Origin: Psilocybe azurescens
Lineage: Eukaryota; Basidiomycota; Agaricomycetes; Agaricales; Agrocybaceae
Assembly (NCBI GenBank): GCA_023853785.1
Contig: JAJIRX010000557.1
Span: 124,001-188,000, forward strand
Direction: 5' to 3'
Length of the DNA: 64,000 nucleotides
Shown here: positions 11,063-24,651 of the stretch, one piece after another
Numbering within the stretch: the first letter of the stretch is position 1
Layout of the letters: each line of letters starts with the position of its first letter
Translations under genes and position numbers: made by a program
The notes under the pieces: model-generated
What the model was told of the DNA's origin: nothing
The model's database searches: none
Seen by the model: only the letters and a program-made list of their open reading frames with translations

Positions 11063-12327
11063 ATGTCCGATAGCTCTCCGCCTGCCTATACCTTTCACGG
11101 CCCAAACACTAGTCATTCCAAAGACAATGGGTTAGTGATATTCCCTTCTGACCGCAGTCCAGAGCACCTGTCTCATGGTTGCCCATTCCACCCCCACGGA
11201 CAATAGATCTGGCAGTCGGACCTATCACGTTCCAAATTACGCAACAAGGTTTGTGGGCCATACCACATTGTCCTCGTTTGTATCATGAAATTCCCGTAAC
11301 AGTTATGCCAGTGACAAGTCGAAGCTGATCTCCGTAAAATTCGTAGAAGACAAGGAATTGTCTCGAGCAGTCATAGTCGTTGTTTCGGTTTTTCTTCTCT
11401 TCGCCGCAGTTCCTTTATGCATGACAACGCTGCGGTCTTCACAGGTCGTGGTACCCCTTGTAAACCCGTCAAGAAGCTCGGAATCGACAGTGCATCCTGT
11501 TCTGGAATGGCCAACAAGCGAAGAGCCAACAAATAAGAACAAGAAACTACAGGCTGTTCGTACCGAAGAAGAGCACAGCGACATATCGTCGTCTCGGGCA
11601 ACGAGTAGTATCCCTAGGAATGGCGGAAGATCCAGGGACATACACTGGGATAGTCCACAGCCAGGTGCACGGTGCCTGGGCTTCGGAACCAGAGAATATA
11701 CAGCACGTTTGAAAAACCTGCCCTTTTTCTCCAATTGGGAGGAAGCCTGCAAAGAAACAGCAATAGAGATACATGGTGTTCTCATTGCCCAGCCAACGCG
11801 CTGCGAGAGCAAGGTTGGACAGTTGCTTTACGACTCCAGGCATAATAGTCATGATTTCTGTATTCCTATTAGTGGCCTATGGGAGGAGTTACAGGCCATT
11901 GGATCGTCGACTACCAAGAAGATCGATGTCTAGCTCGGTGGGGCAAGATCACCAACAAGGTCGGCAATCCTCTCGGTTCTTGACGTTTTCTGACCACTAT
12001 TCCGTATATATGTTAAGGGGTGCACCAAGAAAGGATCCGGAGTTCGAGTGAGTACCTCTACTACTTGTCTCGTCTGTTGGTTCGGCACTAAGTATCGTTC
12101 TTCAGCGTTTTTCCTCTCGACTCTTGGACGTTAGAAATGGCGAAGACGGGTTAATAATCTGCGGTACTGCACCTGCATTGATTGATGGAGCAGAGAAACC
12201 AGGACCAACATTCTGTGAGAGTCGCGTAAGTCGCTTTGTGCATTGATTGAATGATAAATCATTAATGCACCTTTAGGGACTTTGGGGCATATATGGAGTA
12301 TGGGACGTAGATGATCAAGCCTGTTGA
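11063..12327 (+). CDS. Basidiomycete single-pass membrane protein with repeated Cys/GLWG modules
   Basis: Assembled from short exons: MSDSSPPAYTFHGPNTSHS, then SGSRTYHVPNYAT, then YASDKSKLISVKFVEDKELS. One transmembrane helix follows (RAVIVVVSVFLLFAAVPLC), then a Ser/Thr-rich stalk, then an outer domain. The domain has two modules: ARCLGFGTREYTARL with CKETAIEIHG and GVTGHWIVDYQEDRC, and RRFSSRLLDVRNGEDGLIIC with GLWGIYGVWDVDDQAC-stop. Introns include 11815-11874 (GTTGGA..TTAG), one after ITNK, GTGAGT after GVR and GTAAGT after CESR. Each joins in frame, which fixes the model to TGA at 12325-12327. Similar proteins recur in mushroom genomes. The function is unknown, and a cell-surface role is inferred from topology only. 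Confidence 0.75.
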
Positions 12328-12415
12328 CCGCGACTTGTTACCCATGAGAGCTTTAATGTATACAAACACAGCCTATGGCATCCATGAACTGGCTAATGAC
12401 ATCTATTCAATGATA

Positions 12416-14837
12416 TTACAGGGCGATCGCTGAAGGAGAACGCAGTCGTCTAAAGACAGACATAAGTGTTTTGCCGCCATCTGAACCCCACCTGTACAAA
12501 ATTTGAAATTTGAGAATTCTATAAGAGGCGTAGACGTTACATTTAACTCACTCTCCAGCAGCAACCTCTTTGCAGCATTGCTCAAATTCCCGCGATGCCG
12601 ATACCTCATCCCACCTTTCCACAACAAAGTCCTAGAGGGAGTGTGGTTTACTAAAATTTCATGTGGACACGTACAAACAGTGGATAGCACATACCTCGAT
12701 TATGCCGTGTAGGTCGTCCCAGAGTGACGTCGCAAGGAGGAGGGCGAAGCTGGATTCGGCTGTGATGGTCGACATGATATGTTCCAATGCAAGAGTTGCC
12801 AGGTTGGGCATCGTATACCGATGTGCGACCTGATAGATCGACAGTGCTGATGCAGGGCCAGGGGCAGGAGTTGGATGAGGATGAGGATCTGGGCTGGATA
12901 TCATGGCGGCCGGTTTCCTACTGTTTCGAGGAGACGTGGGATATTGAGTTGATGGTGGAAAGTTGCTCGAGGGCGAAACATTTATGGGTTTGGGTCTAGG
13001 AATATTGGGTGATGATCCGCTGGCATTTAAGAGATGAATTGCCCCAGAGGTAGCGACAGGTTTACGAGATGTAGAAGTATTGGGGAGACGTGAGGTGCTG
13101 CTGGAGAGGGTATTCGATTTTGTAGGATTTGTTCTACTTGCAGAGACCGGAGAGTTCACAGGATTTGGATGGTATGTCTCTGACTTTCGGCTTGTTGATC
13201 TACTGACAGAAGTACTGACCGGTAGGCTATCGCCGCTGGTTGTACTTCTGTTGTCGCCTAAGACATCCTCACTGGGTTCTGTTTTATGATGGAACCGTTT
13301 CCAGTCCCATTCATCTTGCTTGCCGTTGAGCCATCTCGCACTCCAGCCTGCGCCAACGCCTTCTACAGCAATTCTAGGATCATCGTCCTGTTTGAAAAGG
13401 AGCCAATTGGCATAGCAATACTTCAAAAGCCAGTAGATTGTCTCGAAGTCCGCTTCTTCGACGACCACTGTATAAAGCTTTCTTTCGCCATTTGATTTAG
13501 CGGAATTTTCGGAGAAGGACGAAGATAGCATTGTAGCAAAATATTCCGAACGACGAGTCAAAATGTCAGAATGAGCATAGATAATCCTTTTCCTGGCCGC
13601 TGAATGAAACCCAAATGGCGAGGTAGAACCGGAGACCGAGGACCTTGTAGATTGCGGTGAATTGAGAGTCGGCGAGTCCCCGTTCCCAGTATATTTCTCC
13701 AAACATATAAAACGGACATCGCCTGTATCTGTAGAACATCATTTTGATGAATATAAATCATCTGAAATTGTGAGCGAGACTTACTAGGATTGTCTAAGGA
13801 GGCTTCCAACCCATCTAATAGGTCCCGAGGCACATAATAGATGGACGGGTGCTGAGGAATGGATGGTCCAGAAGGACAGTGTATCTGAACGCAAATAACA
13901 AACGAATCCGTTTCCCGGATCCGCGGATTTTCGAGCAAGGAGCTCAGTGATGGAAGAGGACACTCTGTCATGGCAAACTGAGAACGAGCCATGAATTATC
14001 TGAGTAATCGACTCACCCCACACTTCGCTCTCTCGACGAAAGACCCAGTCTTGCCAAAATTCCCAGATCCATTCGGGACGGGCACCTCGTTCTCCAATAC
14101 GATCATCTTGACATTTGATAGCAGCCATCATGGACGCATATGTTTCATAGTCTCCTTGTGTGAAGTCTAGCATCAAAGAAGTAATGTACATAGACAACGT
14201 CGTCGGGTCGGAAGATGCAGCACCATCAGGAGGAGCCTCAGTAGGCACTAGTGCGCATGAAAATTGAGACTGGGGTTGATATTAAGTGATTCGTTACCTA
14301 TTTCCAGCTTGAACTTATGGTCCCCAAGCATTGGCGATTGCTTTAAGACCTCAAAATCTCCCAGTTCTGTTGGAAGAGGACGTGTTCCTCCTTCAAGAGC
14401 AGAGTCTACTCCTTCCACAAAGTCCCGAAGTTTGTGAATGTCGCGAACCGACCATTCAAAGCCCTGTCGTGGAATAACGATGGTGAGCTTCTTTCATTGA
14501 TACACGCGTGAGGACAGGGTTAGAAAGGGATTACAGTAAATGTCCATTGTCTTGTCGATTCCCCGAGCGGGAATCCCATAGTAGCAGAAGGCCTGGGAGT
14601 TGCGTTGTTTCTGCCTTGAGGAGTGCCTGCGTAGCCGCTTTGAGAGCTAGTGGAAGAATAGGCAGCGCGTGGATCCCAACCGCTTTGTAAACTTGACCCT
14701 TGCATAGGATGGGGAGAATTCTGAAGGCTTCGTTGCGAGTAGCTACGAGTAACCCAAGGCCAATCGGGTCTGGCTACTGCAGGTAGTCTCCCTGGAGAAG
14801 AAGACGCAGGGGACGATAGACGAAAGTGTTCTGACAT
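12416..14837 (-). CDS. BTB/POZ-domain protein with MATH-like N-terminus
   Basis: BTB proteins commonly act as substrate adaptors for Cullin-3 ubiquitin ligases; whether this one does is inferred. The start at 14837 gives MSEHFRLSSPASSSPGRLP and a Ser/Pro-rich lead, then a MATH-like segment (RQWTFTV, GFEWSVRDIHKLRDFVEG, DHKFKLEI). The BTB core is AHSDILTRRSEYFATMLSSS and FETIYWLLKYCY. A long Ser/Thr/Pro-rich insert (about 150 residues) is followed by IYQVAHRYTMPNLATLALEH, a BACK-like region. The last exons restore DFVVERWDEVSASREFEQC and, across GTGAGT..TACAG, EWGSDGGKTLMSVFRRLRSP, ending at TAA 12418-12416. The insert splitting the BTB fold is usual in mushroom members. Gene boundaries are good, and intron positions within the first third are less certain. 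Confidence 0.8.
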
Positions 14838-15080
14838 CCAGCCCCCTTAATATCGGTTCATGGTCAACAACTAGTTTAGGCCGCTTCGCATATTCGCCAA
14901 AAGTACCCTGATTACCTTATTAGGAACATCTCAACTTGGAAGGCAACTAATACTGGTCATGTACAATCTTTGTATGTGGAGGTACCTAACATATATGACA
15001 TCTAATAGGTTTCCCAGTGAATATCAGGGAGAACATCTCGCATTACTGGAAAATGTATTAGCATATGCCAGACAAAAGAA

Positions 15081-17157
15081 TCAAGCCCGCTTACCCTCCC
15101 AGTGGTGGTTCCCTTGCTTCTTTTGCAATGCTCCCAAAGGGTTGTATTGGTCGGTCAGTATGTACCTAATATCGTCTGGGGAACTCCGGATTGAAGTGAG
15201 GTTAACTTCTCGCGTCTCCAACGATTGCAAAATGTGGCGACGCAATGGCGACCCCAGCCAATCCGATCTCCTTGTTTTCCTGAAGGTCAGTTGCGATGGA
15301 CTGCGAGTGCAGAATATGACCTAGACAGCAGGAGAGACATTAATATCTCAGTAGCATGTTAACTGATATGTAGCTGACCACATTAATAAACTCTGTCTCG
15401 TATTTTTCTGGCGTCAGTTCTTCAAACAAGTCGTGGAATGCCCGACAGGATTGGCCGAAGTTCCTTTCGAGAGTATTGATAACCAGGCGAGATGAGGTAG
15501 ACGCAATAGTTCCTGCGAAGTTCTAGCACCATAATTAGTCATAGTCCATAAACTGAGTTCAAAGTTACGTACAATGACCAGCACACCTTCCGGTTGCATC
15601 ACAGTCTTCAGGTCGTTCCAAAACTGGAAGGTAAAGAGGTGTTCGGGAACACCCCCACCAGAGAAGCAATCGTGAACGACGATATCATAAAGTGTCTCCT
15701 TATTTCCTGCCTCTATGCTGGCTCTTTTATTGGCTGCCCATGCTCGAGCATCTTCGAGAAAGACTTTGCCAGGGCCTGGGTCTGGCAGACCGAAAAATGT
15801 TCGAGCAGATGTGTATACTGCAGGATCAATCTCTACAATCGTGGTGGAGATACCATGCCGGGAGAATGCAGTCGCAGAAATACCTGCACCAAGACCACTG
15901 GAATTCCACCTATGTCAGAGCACATACTCAGAATCATTGGAAGGAACTCACATAATAAGCGCGTTATTCCATTTTCCTGCTGTTTTGGTACTGTTGACAA
16001 GACGAACGGCCTCCTGCAACACGAACGTGCTGTAAATAGAATCGCCCAAGGGCGTGCCAAATGAGTCTGTGAGCGGTGGTTCGTTATCCAAGACCTGGAC
16101 TTTATCATGGGTCCATACCCCTCCCAAGATGGAGTGGTCAGCACGGATGTATCGAGCTGAATGCAGCTGTTGATCGTTTTCGCCCTTATAATTAAGAGGG
16201 GGCAACCATTCTCCTACTGTAACCAGTCCAGTGATAGATTGTTCCGCTGATAAAATATTGAGTGGATATGTTGGATGGACATAGGTTTCGAGAAGGGGGT
16301 GTGGTAAAACGGGATTCCCAAACCGAGGATAGATTGTCCACCAGAGAGCATTGAAAGCTACCAGCAGTCCCCCAATCTTTTGTGCATTAGTGAATGTCGA
16401 AATCTGCTTCTCCTTGTTGTTTTGGCTCTTTTTCGATGCGCTCTTCGTTGTCTTGGACTGCGCTGTGTTTTTCATACAGACAATCCATAGATTGAACGCC
16501 AAGCCAGCCAGAGTCAGATACTTTTAAATCTTTGAGCCATCGATGAATGGTACACTCTGAAGGGAAATTGCTCACTATTTGGTTATCTGATATATTGTAG
16601 AAGATTGAGGTAGACGACCAAACCCTTTTTGCCAGTGCAGATGATATGAGATGAGTGATACTAGCTCGGAGTAATCTTATAACAAGTTGCGGTCTTTCTG
16701 AAGCCGAGGTATCCGTGTCCTGTTAACATGGTTGGATTTGAATAAGAAGGAGAGTTGTTGACTTGCGTACGTTTGTATCTTCCATCTCAACCACAAACGT
16801 CATCAAAAGAAAAACCAAGGGCCCCAACACGGTAGCATGCGTGAGCGCTGGGCCCAGCACTGGATCCTTGTATCTAGATGTCCACACTGCAACCCAGTAC
16901 GTTGCATTAGGGGCGAGAGTGAGTGCTAGTGCAGTGTAGAGGAAGTTGCGTTTCAATGACACGCGAACAGGATGGATTGCGGATGCGAGTACAGCTCCAA
17001 AGGCTATCTTGTCAAGGAGATAAGAGGTTGGCCCAGAGCCATAGAGTGGTGTCAGCTCGCGCGCATGAGTGAAAATGACGAGGGAAAGAGGAATAACAAC
17101 TGAAATGACTCGAAGCGCCTTCAAACCGAGATCTTTCGATGGGGCGACAGCCGACAT
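15081..17157 (-). CDS. Membrane protein with spermidine-synthase-like methyltransferase domain
   Basis: The N-terminal third (start at 17157: MSAVAPSKDLGLKALRVISV) has several hydrophobic segments (VVIPLSLVIFTHA; FLYTALALTLA; GPLVFLLMTFVVE), so the protein should be membrane-bound. The C-terminal domain is a Rossmann-fold PABS-type unit: ALIIGLGAGISATAFSRHG (SAM-type glycine loop), TTIVEIDPAVYTAARTFFGL (acidic cofactor-binding Asp), VFLEDARAW and YDIVVHDCFSGGGVPEHLF. The end reads YILTDQYNPLGALQKKQG, with TGA at 15083-15081. Donor and acceptor pairs such as GTGAGT..TCCAG before IGLGAG restore the frame. Similar fusions of transmembrane helices with a spermidine-synthase fold exist in fungi and bacteria. 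The substrate cannot be inferred, and true spermidine synthase is a different, soluble protein. Confidence 0.78.
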
Positions 17158-17503
17158 GCTAGGGCTTTGCAGTTAGAGAATGCTTGACTGTTATATAGAA
17201 CGAGAGGGTGAACAGAGTAGAGGAAGAAAAATCAATTCATGCTGCCAGCTGTGGTTAAGGCCAACGCGTAGACGTCTCATTATTTCTCCGTCGCATCCTC
17301 ATGATGTCCAACGTTTAAGCGAAGAAAAGGATGCAAATTGCTGAAACACGAGTAAGAACCAGCTTCGTCGTGCACAGAATATTTAAGCAAATCTCATGGA
17401 TACTAACAATCATTTGGAAAGAAGTAGGTACTACCACTTATACATAGTAGCCCAAATGGCAAAACAACGCCTCAAGCTAAGACTCAATAAACAGTAAAAT
17501 TAC
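17158..17503. other. Intergenic
   Basis: About 350 bases between two minus-strand genes: the promoter of the methyltransferase-fold gene and the 3' end of the M28 peptidase. Nothing further is seen. Confidence 0.4.
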
Positions 17504-20500
17504 TTAGTCCGTCAGGTGGTCAATTGATTCAACAGAAATATTCTCCGCGATATTGTCAATAAGATGTTGAAGACGATCAGCTTCACTTTGAGCCAGAGTC
17601 ACATTTTTCTCGAATGTGATAGCCTCGGTCAAACCTGGAAGCGTCGTGGCGCCGTAACCTGTTAAAAGGTTCATGTGAGTTGAATGCAAACAAGACATCG
17701 TACTTGTCCATGACAAACCTAGCCACTTTCCAGGAGCAACCGCCAAGTGTTTGTACCATTCTCTATCTTTGATACCATCCTCAGAGATGAAACCTCGTTC
17801 AAATGTACGGGCTTTCGTATTCACTGTCTGAATGCGCCTGACGAGCTTTCTAAGGCGCTTCAAAGGGAGTTTGTGGTGAGGATGGAATGATCGCAAGTGG
17901 GCGAGGTGAAGATCCCCATCATATCCCTCGTGAAGTATCATGCCCAGAAGGATTTCGTCATCTTCTTCGAATTGAGTATGAGTATCATGAGCCATCTTGT
18001 CCAGGTCAGCGCGCTTGTGAGGGCAGGAGCATTCACGTTTAAATACTTTCTTGATCTTGCAGAGAGCCTTCTGAATGATCAGCATGACCCGTCGTCTCCT
18101 CGAATGTCGCTTCTTCCATTTTTGATCAATTTCTGAAGTTCTTTCTGCGCTTTAGCCCTCTCTTTGTCGAGAGCGATGCTAGATTTTTGGAGATTCCGTA
18201 TAGACTTTTTCAAAGGTTTCAAATCCACATCAATGGATGCTTGGGAAGCAATGCTTTCAACTCTGAAAGAATTGGTTATGTCAGCAAAAATGTAGGCAGA
18301 GCGAATGGAAACGCTTACTTGTCAAGATAAGATTCAATCTCATAGGCATAGTGCGTCGTGTTAAACGGAAGAAGGGGTGAAGTAGAAAGTCGCAGAGCCT
18401 GCAAACCGAGATGTTTGGCAATAGCGACCTGAGTCTTTTATCAGTACTAGATCGCAGTAGTATTTGAGAAAGACATACGTGACGATGGAATCCAGGGTCA
18501 GCATATAGTTCTTGCCACCTCTCAGAGTCGAAAACGGAGTGGTAATGGTAAACTGGATCATGAAGGGTTGAACTAAAGCCGCCATTTGTACTCGGTATCT
18601 AGTATGGTGAATTAGTCAGATATAGTTAAAAAGGAAGAGCGAAAGACTCAAGAGCTTACTCCATTTCTTTGGAGGAAAACAGTATAATCGCTACCAGATC
18701 CTAGGGGGATACCCCGACACTGTCTGCAGCCGCAACTTCCATTTCTCGGATGGCGATGACTTCTTCGTTCACCTCGTACGTGCGATTATCTAACAGGCCA
18801 TACAAGGTACCGGAATCTTGCCTGGCATCCCAGAGCGTCCGACCCTCATCAGTAGGATGTGGAATTTGTTGAGCAGTTTCACGGATGAAATGGGCGAGAA
18901 GAGGTGACCCGGATGCGCCAAGGCGCGAACCGGATACAGAGGAATCTGTAGTTGGGGTTGGTCCAATACACATCTTCAATGAAAAGGATCTCCATACCTA
19001 GGTTAAGGTATGCAACAACGTGATCATTGATCCAATCTTCAAAGTCTTCACCCCATTCTGTGCTTCCAATAAGGCCATACTTTTCAAATTGATAAGCCAA
19101 AATTCTAAACAGATATTGCTGGCCGTGTTTACCTCCTCTGCGTCCCAGCTAGCAATGATGATAGTCCTCAACGGTTTCCATCCATGGCGTAAAAGATGCC
19201 CCAGGCCGCGAATAACCTCGTGGATCGACGCCGTCCCACTGGAAGGATCGGCGGCTCCCATTACCTGTATTGTATTAAGATGTTAAAAATGTATAAGCAT
19301 CACTGCCAACGAAGGTGTCTATACCCAAGCTATTAATCAAATGAGTGTCATTGAATATAATTAGAAAAGTAGACGCATACCATCTCTGTGATTACCAATA
19401 ACCACAACTTCATTCTTAATGAAACCCGGGATGACGCCCATGGTATTCCAAATAGGAATGACCCGAGTGTCGACTACGGGGAGAGGTGACTATAGGCCGA
19501 AGAAGTGGTGTGATGTTGCTCACCATTGTTCACAAGTCTAACAAGTTTTCCTTCCCATGTGTCACCGCTCGTCAAAGTCTTGAACAAGACGGCAGCGTTC
19601 GACCAGGAGATAGGCAAGCTTGGAATCAGAGGAATATTCGATCCCTCAGTTCGTGTGCTGTTTTCATAAGATGGGTATCCTGGAGTAGTTGGGTCACCGG
19701 GGTAGACACTAAGGTATTGTACACTGCCCCGCTGCACTGAAGTGGGGTTTCGAGCTGGTCCATATGGGTAGCTGTAATTATATAAGACTTTTGACGATAC
19801 GGCAGTATCAAGTCTTGTTGCAATAACTTACGGCAGATAACCATTTTCCACTGTCACAGTTCCATCATCTTGAGGATCAGAGTAGATAAGAACAGCCGCT
19901 GCCCCAAGTTCTTGAAAACAGTACGATAAGTCAAAGCCAGCAACGATCCGTCACAGTATGCCATCACACCTTGGCCTCCTTTAACCTAGAGCGTGAAATT
20001 GGCGTACGGTATTATGTTAGAAAGATATTGGCTTACTTTCAATCCCCGGAATATTCCACCGTAACGGCAGAGCACAATGGTGCCATTGAGGTCGACATCT
20101 GAAATGGTGTAGAATCTGAAATTAGTGAAAGCATAACAGCCATATGATCATGTATACGTGCCTTTCGCCACAAGTTTTCCATAATCCTATGGGCGACCTA
20201 TCAGCACGAATTCATAGATACAATTTTTGAGAGTTTGACCTCATGTGTGCAATAGTTGCCGTCGATGAGTTTTCCAGTAACATCGCCTCCTCGGCTCAGA
20301 CCGTGGAAGGTGGGCACATCATCAAAGTATTTTCCAGCTTCTGGGTCGGTGGAATCTGAAAATTCGACCAGACTAGCTTCAAAAATCAAGGTCCCATTGC
20401 TATCAACGATTTGGAGGTTGCGTTCCAAAGGAGTGTTCATAATAGGATAATATGTATCAATCCATGCACTGGCTTTTCGAGATGTCGAGATAGAACGTGT

Positions 20501-21015
20501 AGCATGTTGGGACTCTGATGAGCCAGCCGAGAAGATGGGCTCGGAAGAGGGAGGAGAGATACCAAGCTCTCTTTGCAGAAGTTTCAAAAAGTCTTTCGCA
20601 GTATCAAGGTCACCCGGGGTTCCAGCCATGTGAGGCTTTGTGGCAAAAAGTCTCGAAGCTTGAATGGCATCCACACCATTTGGAACAGTCCTAGTAGATG
20701 CAGGGGAATTAATCTAGTAGGTCGGAAAGCAGTAAATGTGTTTACATACAGGAGTGCTTCTTCAGCTCGTTTCCCAAAAAGCGGGCGTCGGGAATGGTGT
20801 TTTCGATCCAAGTTGAACTTGTTGCTGCCTGGTAGGACGTGAAAGTAACAGAACGAGAAGAAAATTACAGAGATGAAGAGCAATTTGCGAATTCCGTTCT
20901 TCTTCGTAGGTACTGAAGGGGGCGTCTGACTCGGCAGAGGTAAGAGTGACTCGTCGTCAGCCTTACGTTTAATAATGGTAGGATCGCCTGGCCTAAACGC
21001 CTTTTCGTCTGCCAT
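17504..21015 (-). CDS. M28 peptidase, glutamate carboxypeptidase II / transferrin-receptor type (copy 1)
   Basis: Type II membrane zinc peptidase of the Vps70/PSMA-like group. It starts [20 protein letters not shown], with one helix ([14 protein letters not shown]) then the ectodomain. The protease-associated and peptidase parts include [65 protein letters not shown] (paired Glu) and [16 protein letters not shown]. The C-terminal dimerisation domain ends [20 protein letters not shown] and [14 protein letters not shown]. About a dozen introns are present. After VGVSP the frame must move into [15 protein letters not shown]. The G5 run at 18704-18708 is one base short for this, so I treat it as a base-call deletion. 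It is divergently paired with a paralogue 247 bases away. Confidence 0.88.
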
Positions 21016-21262
21016 GGTATTTAGTGGTCAAAGTTTAAGAACCGAATGACTGCATTATGAGGACCGTATATCGTAATACTCGTATTCATGGGAAAGTCGT
21101 AGTTGATCTCCACAAGGAACTGTTGAGGATGTGGGAGCTCATTGGCTTAATAAAGAACAACCATCTAATTTGGAGGCGTAATAATTGACGTGATTTCGTC
21201 TTACCATCGCGCTTCCCCATCAGCCACGCTAACCCTATAAATGAGCCGGACCTTCATTGGGC
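21016..21262. promoter_or_regulatory. Bidirectional promoter of the M28 pair
   Basis: Only 247 bases separate the two start codons, so the paralogues share a control region. AT-rich boxes (ATAATTGACGTGATTTCG near 21180) are seen, but no motif I can name with confidence. Confidence 0.5.
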
Positions 21263-24200
21263 ATGATTCTTATGGATCTTGAAAAGCACCAAGTACCCTC
21301 TAAGGAGCTTGACGATTTGCTTGATAAACAACAAACTCTCCGCCCAGTGCACAAAGACCTACGAAAACGTCGACTACGCAGAGCTGTTGTGCATGGTGTA
21401 GGGCTGCTGGCCAGTTTTGTATTCATAACTACCCTCGCTCATATACCTCGCTCATGGAATTTCTGGGACCGTGAAGTTTCGCTTCATCTTCCTCGCCGTC
21501 CTTTATCTCTCCGAGAACGAGAAGATTTATTCCTGTGGGTCTTATTTCTTCACACAATGACGAACTATGCCAATACTGTCTCTTTTTTATCATAGCTCCA
21601 TCCCTACTGCAGAAAGTGCTTTGGAGATCTCTCGTGCATGGGCCACTCACCCCCATCTTGCAGGGAGCTCCGAAGACTTGTTGGACGCCAAAGCCATCTT
21701 GCACCTTTTTCAGGACGAATTTGACATTCCAAAATCCACCCATCTTCCGATATATGATGCCGGTAGTGCGCTGTCTCGAAATGCCACACTCCTTCTCACG
21801 ACTCCAGACGCGTCCAGCCGTCCCAGGGCATGGATTGATACCTATTATCCTGTTTTGAACACTGGAGTAGAGCAGATATTGGAGATCCTAGACGACGAAG
21901 GAACAGCTATATGGACTGCGGACCTAGTAGAAGATGGCGACCCTCGCGATGAAGATGCACATAAATATAAAGACACGATACCTGCATGGCACGGTTTAAG
22001 TTGCGACGGTGATGTCACAGGGCAACTCATCTACGCCAATTACGGAACGAAAGAGGTGAGTTTCACAATCGTAGCCGTATCAAGGCATACCTCTCATTAT
22101 TTGACCTCGCATAGGACTATGACGAGTTGCTTGCGCAAGGAACGAACTTCACGAACAAAATAGTCATTACACGCTACGGGTCTAATTTCAGAGGGCTCAA
22201 GGTAGAGCTTCTTTTCACCCGTCCACTTCATTAGTACTCACCAATTACTCATTGCAGATCCAAGGTGCTGAAATACTCGGAGCAGCAGGTGTTCTCATAT
22301 ATTCGGACCCACGCGATGATGGGTTCGTTACCACCAAAAATGATTACCCTCCGTATCCCGCAGGACCCGCTCGAAATCCCACTTCAGTTCAACGAGGAAG
22401 TGTTCAATATCTAACTTCGTACCCTGGAGATCCTACAACACCAGGATACCCCGCCTATCCAGACGCAGAGCGAACTGAAGGGTCAAATATACCTAAGATC
22501 CCAAGTTTACCCATTTCGTGGGAGAATGCTCAGAAACTTCTTGGAGAAATAGATGATTTGTATACTCACGATTCCAATGGTAGGAATATGCTTAGCGGAA
22601 AAGCAAGCAAAAGCATTATCAGGCTTATCAATCATGGTACGCAATTTCGAACCTGTTTGTATTGCCAAATCTTTACGCATGATATTCTCCTAGTCGACAC
22701 AAAAGTGACTCCAATTTGGAATGCTATGGCTTCTATTCCTGGCCATATTAAGAACGAAGTTGTCGTTATTGGCTGTCATCGTGACGGTAATCATAACTCT
22801 CCTAGTTTGTAACTGTTCATGCTGACGTTTTTCAATTATAGCATGGGTAATGGGTGCTGCAGATCCTACAAGTGGAACTGTGTCTCTTCACGAGATTATT
22901 CGTGGATATGGAGCCTTACTGAGGAAAGGATGGAAGCCACTGAGAACAAGTGATGCGATTTTCTTTTTTGAAATATTATTTCCATTCAATGCGGCCTTGT
23001 AGTCGTCATAGCAAGCTGGGATGCCGAGGAGGTTTGCCATTCCCCTTCGCGTCGCTGTGGGCTATTTGCTGATTTACTTCTTAGTATGGCCTTGTTGGCA
23101 GCACAGAGTGGGGAGAAGATTTTGCGCCATGGGTTTCCGAACACGTCGTCTCCTACCTGAATGTCGATGTGTCAGTCGCGGGTTCTCGTTTTGTTACCTC
23201 TGCTTCTCCTTCTCTTGCACACCTGATCAAACAAACTGCCAATGACGTTCCGCATCCGACTGTCGTAGGGAAAACACTCTGGGATGCATTAGACGACGAT
23301 GGGCCTTATGATTTCCAAGCCAACAACGCAACTATCGATCCCGATTTCCTGGAGCTCTACTCTTCGAGTGAAGCCATTCGCAAATCTTCCAAGACTCGTG
23401 TCATGCCTCTGGGAAGTGGTAGCGACTTTACCGTCTTTTGCAGAGATTGGGGGTTGCCAGTTCCGATCAAGGATTTGCCTTCACTCTCAGAGATGCAATA
23501 TATCACTATCACTCTATCTACGACTCGCAGCCGTGGCAAGAAAGATATGGAGATCCTGGTTTCCATCGCCATGTGCGTAAATATGAGTTTCAGAGTGGTA
23601 ATATTTTACCAACAAATTCACTGTCTATGTTCAACAGGCTGCAGTTGCTAAGCATCTAGGTCTACTCGGCTTGCGGCTCACTGACGCCATAATACTTCCC
23701 ATCAATACTACACAGTACGCATTAGAACTTGACCAATATCTCGATGAGTGCGTTCGTAAAATTTATCTTGCGTACAATCCGCTGACACTTTTTTTCAGGG
23801 TGGAGAAACTACTACCCATACTAGGAGAGAAATCGGGTGATGTCGACTTTTATTCCCTACGTAATTCCATTCAACAGGTCCAGGATGCGAGTTTCAAACT
23901 CGATAAAGAGAAATCTGATGCTGAAGAGGACTTCAAGAGACTTTTGAAGCGAATGCATTTCCCAGGCCGTCGCGGAGTAAGGTGTACTAAACGACGCTCT
24001 GGATTTTTCCGCCGCGCTGCTGACTGGGTGAAGAGCGTATTCGGTGTACCTGCTCCGACGGACAGCGAACTTCAGCTGTTCAGCCTGCGACATGCAAACT
24101 CATGGGAAGAATATCTAGAATACGCAACCGAGGCGGAAGCAGAGTTTTTGGACGCTTTGGAAGCACCTTCTGGCAGGCAGAAAGGTCATGGCTTGCCTTT

Positions 24201-24557
24201 CCCTATTCGCAAGTTTATCAAGGCCGCGAAACGTGTGGCTAGAGCCAACAAGGCCTTGAAAGCCTTTGAGCACGGGTTTATTTCTGAACACGGGATTAAG
24301 GGGAGAGAGTGGTATAAGCATCTCGGTGTGGCTCCAGGCAAATGGCTTGGTAAGTTTTGTCCGTTTCGACCTGCTTCGAAAGGTGTATTGATTATCCGCT
24401 CATTGTAGGCTATGGTGCAACCACGCTCCCCGCCCTCACAGAAGCCATCACTTATGAAAAGAACACAACGCTTATTCAATACGAAGCCAAGCGCCTAGAG
24501 GACTTGCTAGTCAACTTGGCGTCCACCATCAAACCGGAGGCCAGCGTCGAACCTTAA
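21263..24557 (+). CDS. M28 peptidase, glutamate carboxypeptidase II / transferrin-receptor type (copy 2)
   Basis: Paralogue of the gene on the other strand. The start ATG at 21263 gives MILMDLEKHQVPSKELDDLL, a basic cytoplasmic tail and one helix (VVHGVGLLASFVFITTLA). Zinc-site segments are complete: GCHRDAWVMGAADPTSG (His, Asp), [20 protein letters not shown] (Glu pair), NVDVSVAG and YHYHSIYDS (His). The dimerisation domain holds LRHANSWEEYLEYATEAEAE and ends [39 protein letters not shown], with TAA at 24557. Ten or so short introns join in frame. One exception is GSGSDFTVF to LQRLGVASSDQGF, which needs one more T in the T4 run at 23436-23439. It is a probable vacuolar or plasma-membrane carboxypeptidase; the substrate is not determinable. 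Confidence 0.88.
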
Positions 24558-24651
24558 TGTACCCTTGCAAACACTATGCTCTGGAGCTGGTATACCACAA
24601 ACACATCTAACAGGATTTTAGGATATTAAATTTAACCGATTGCGTCAATGC

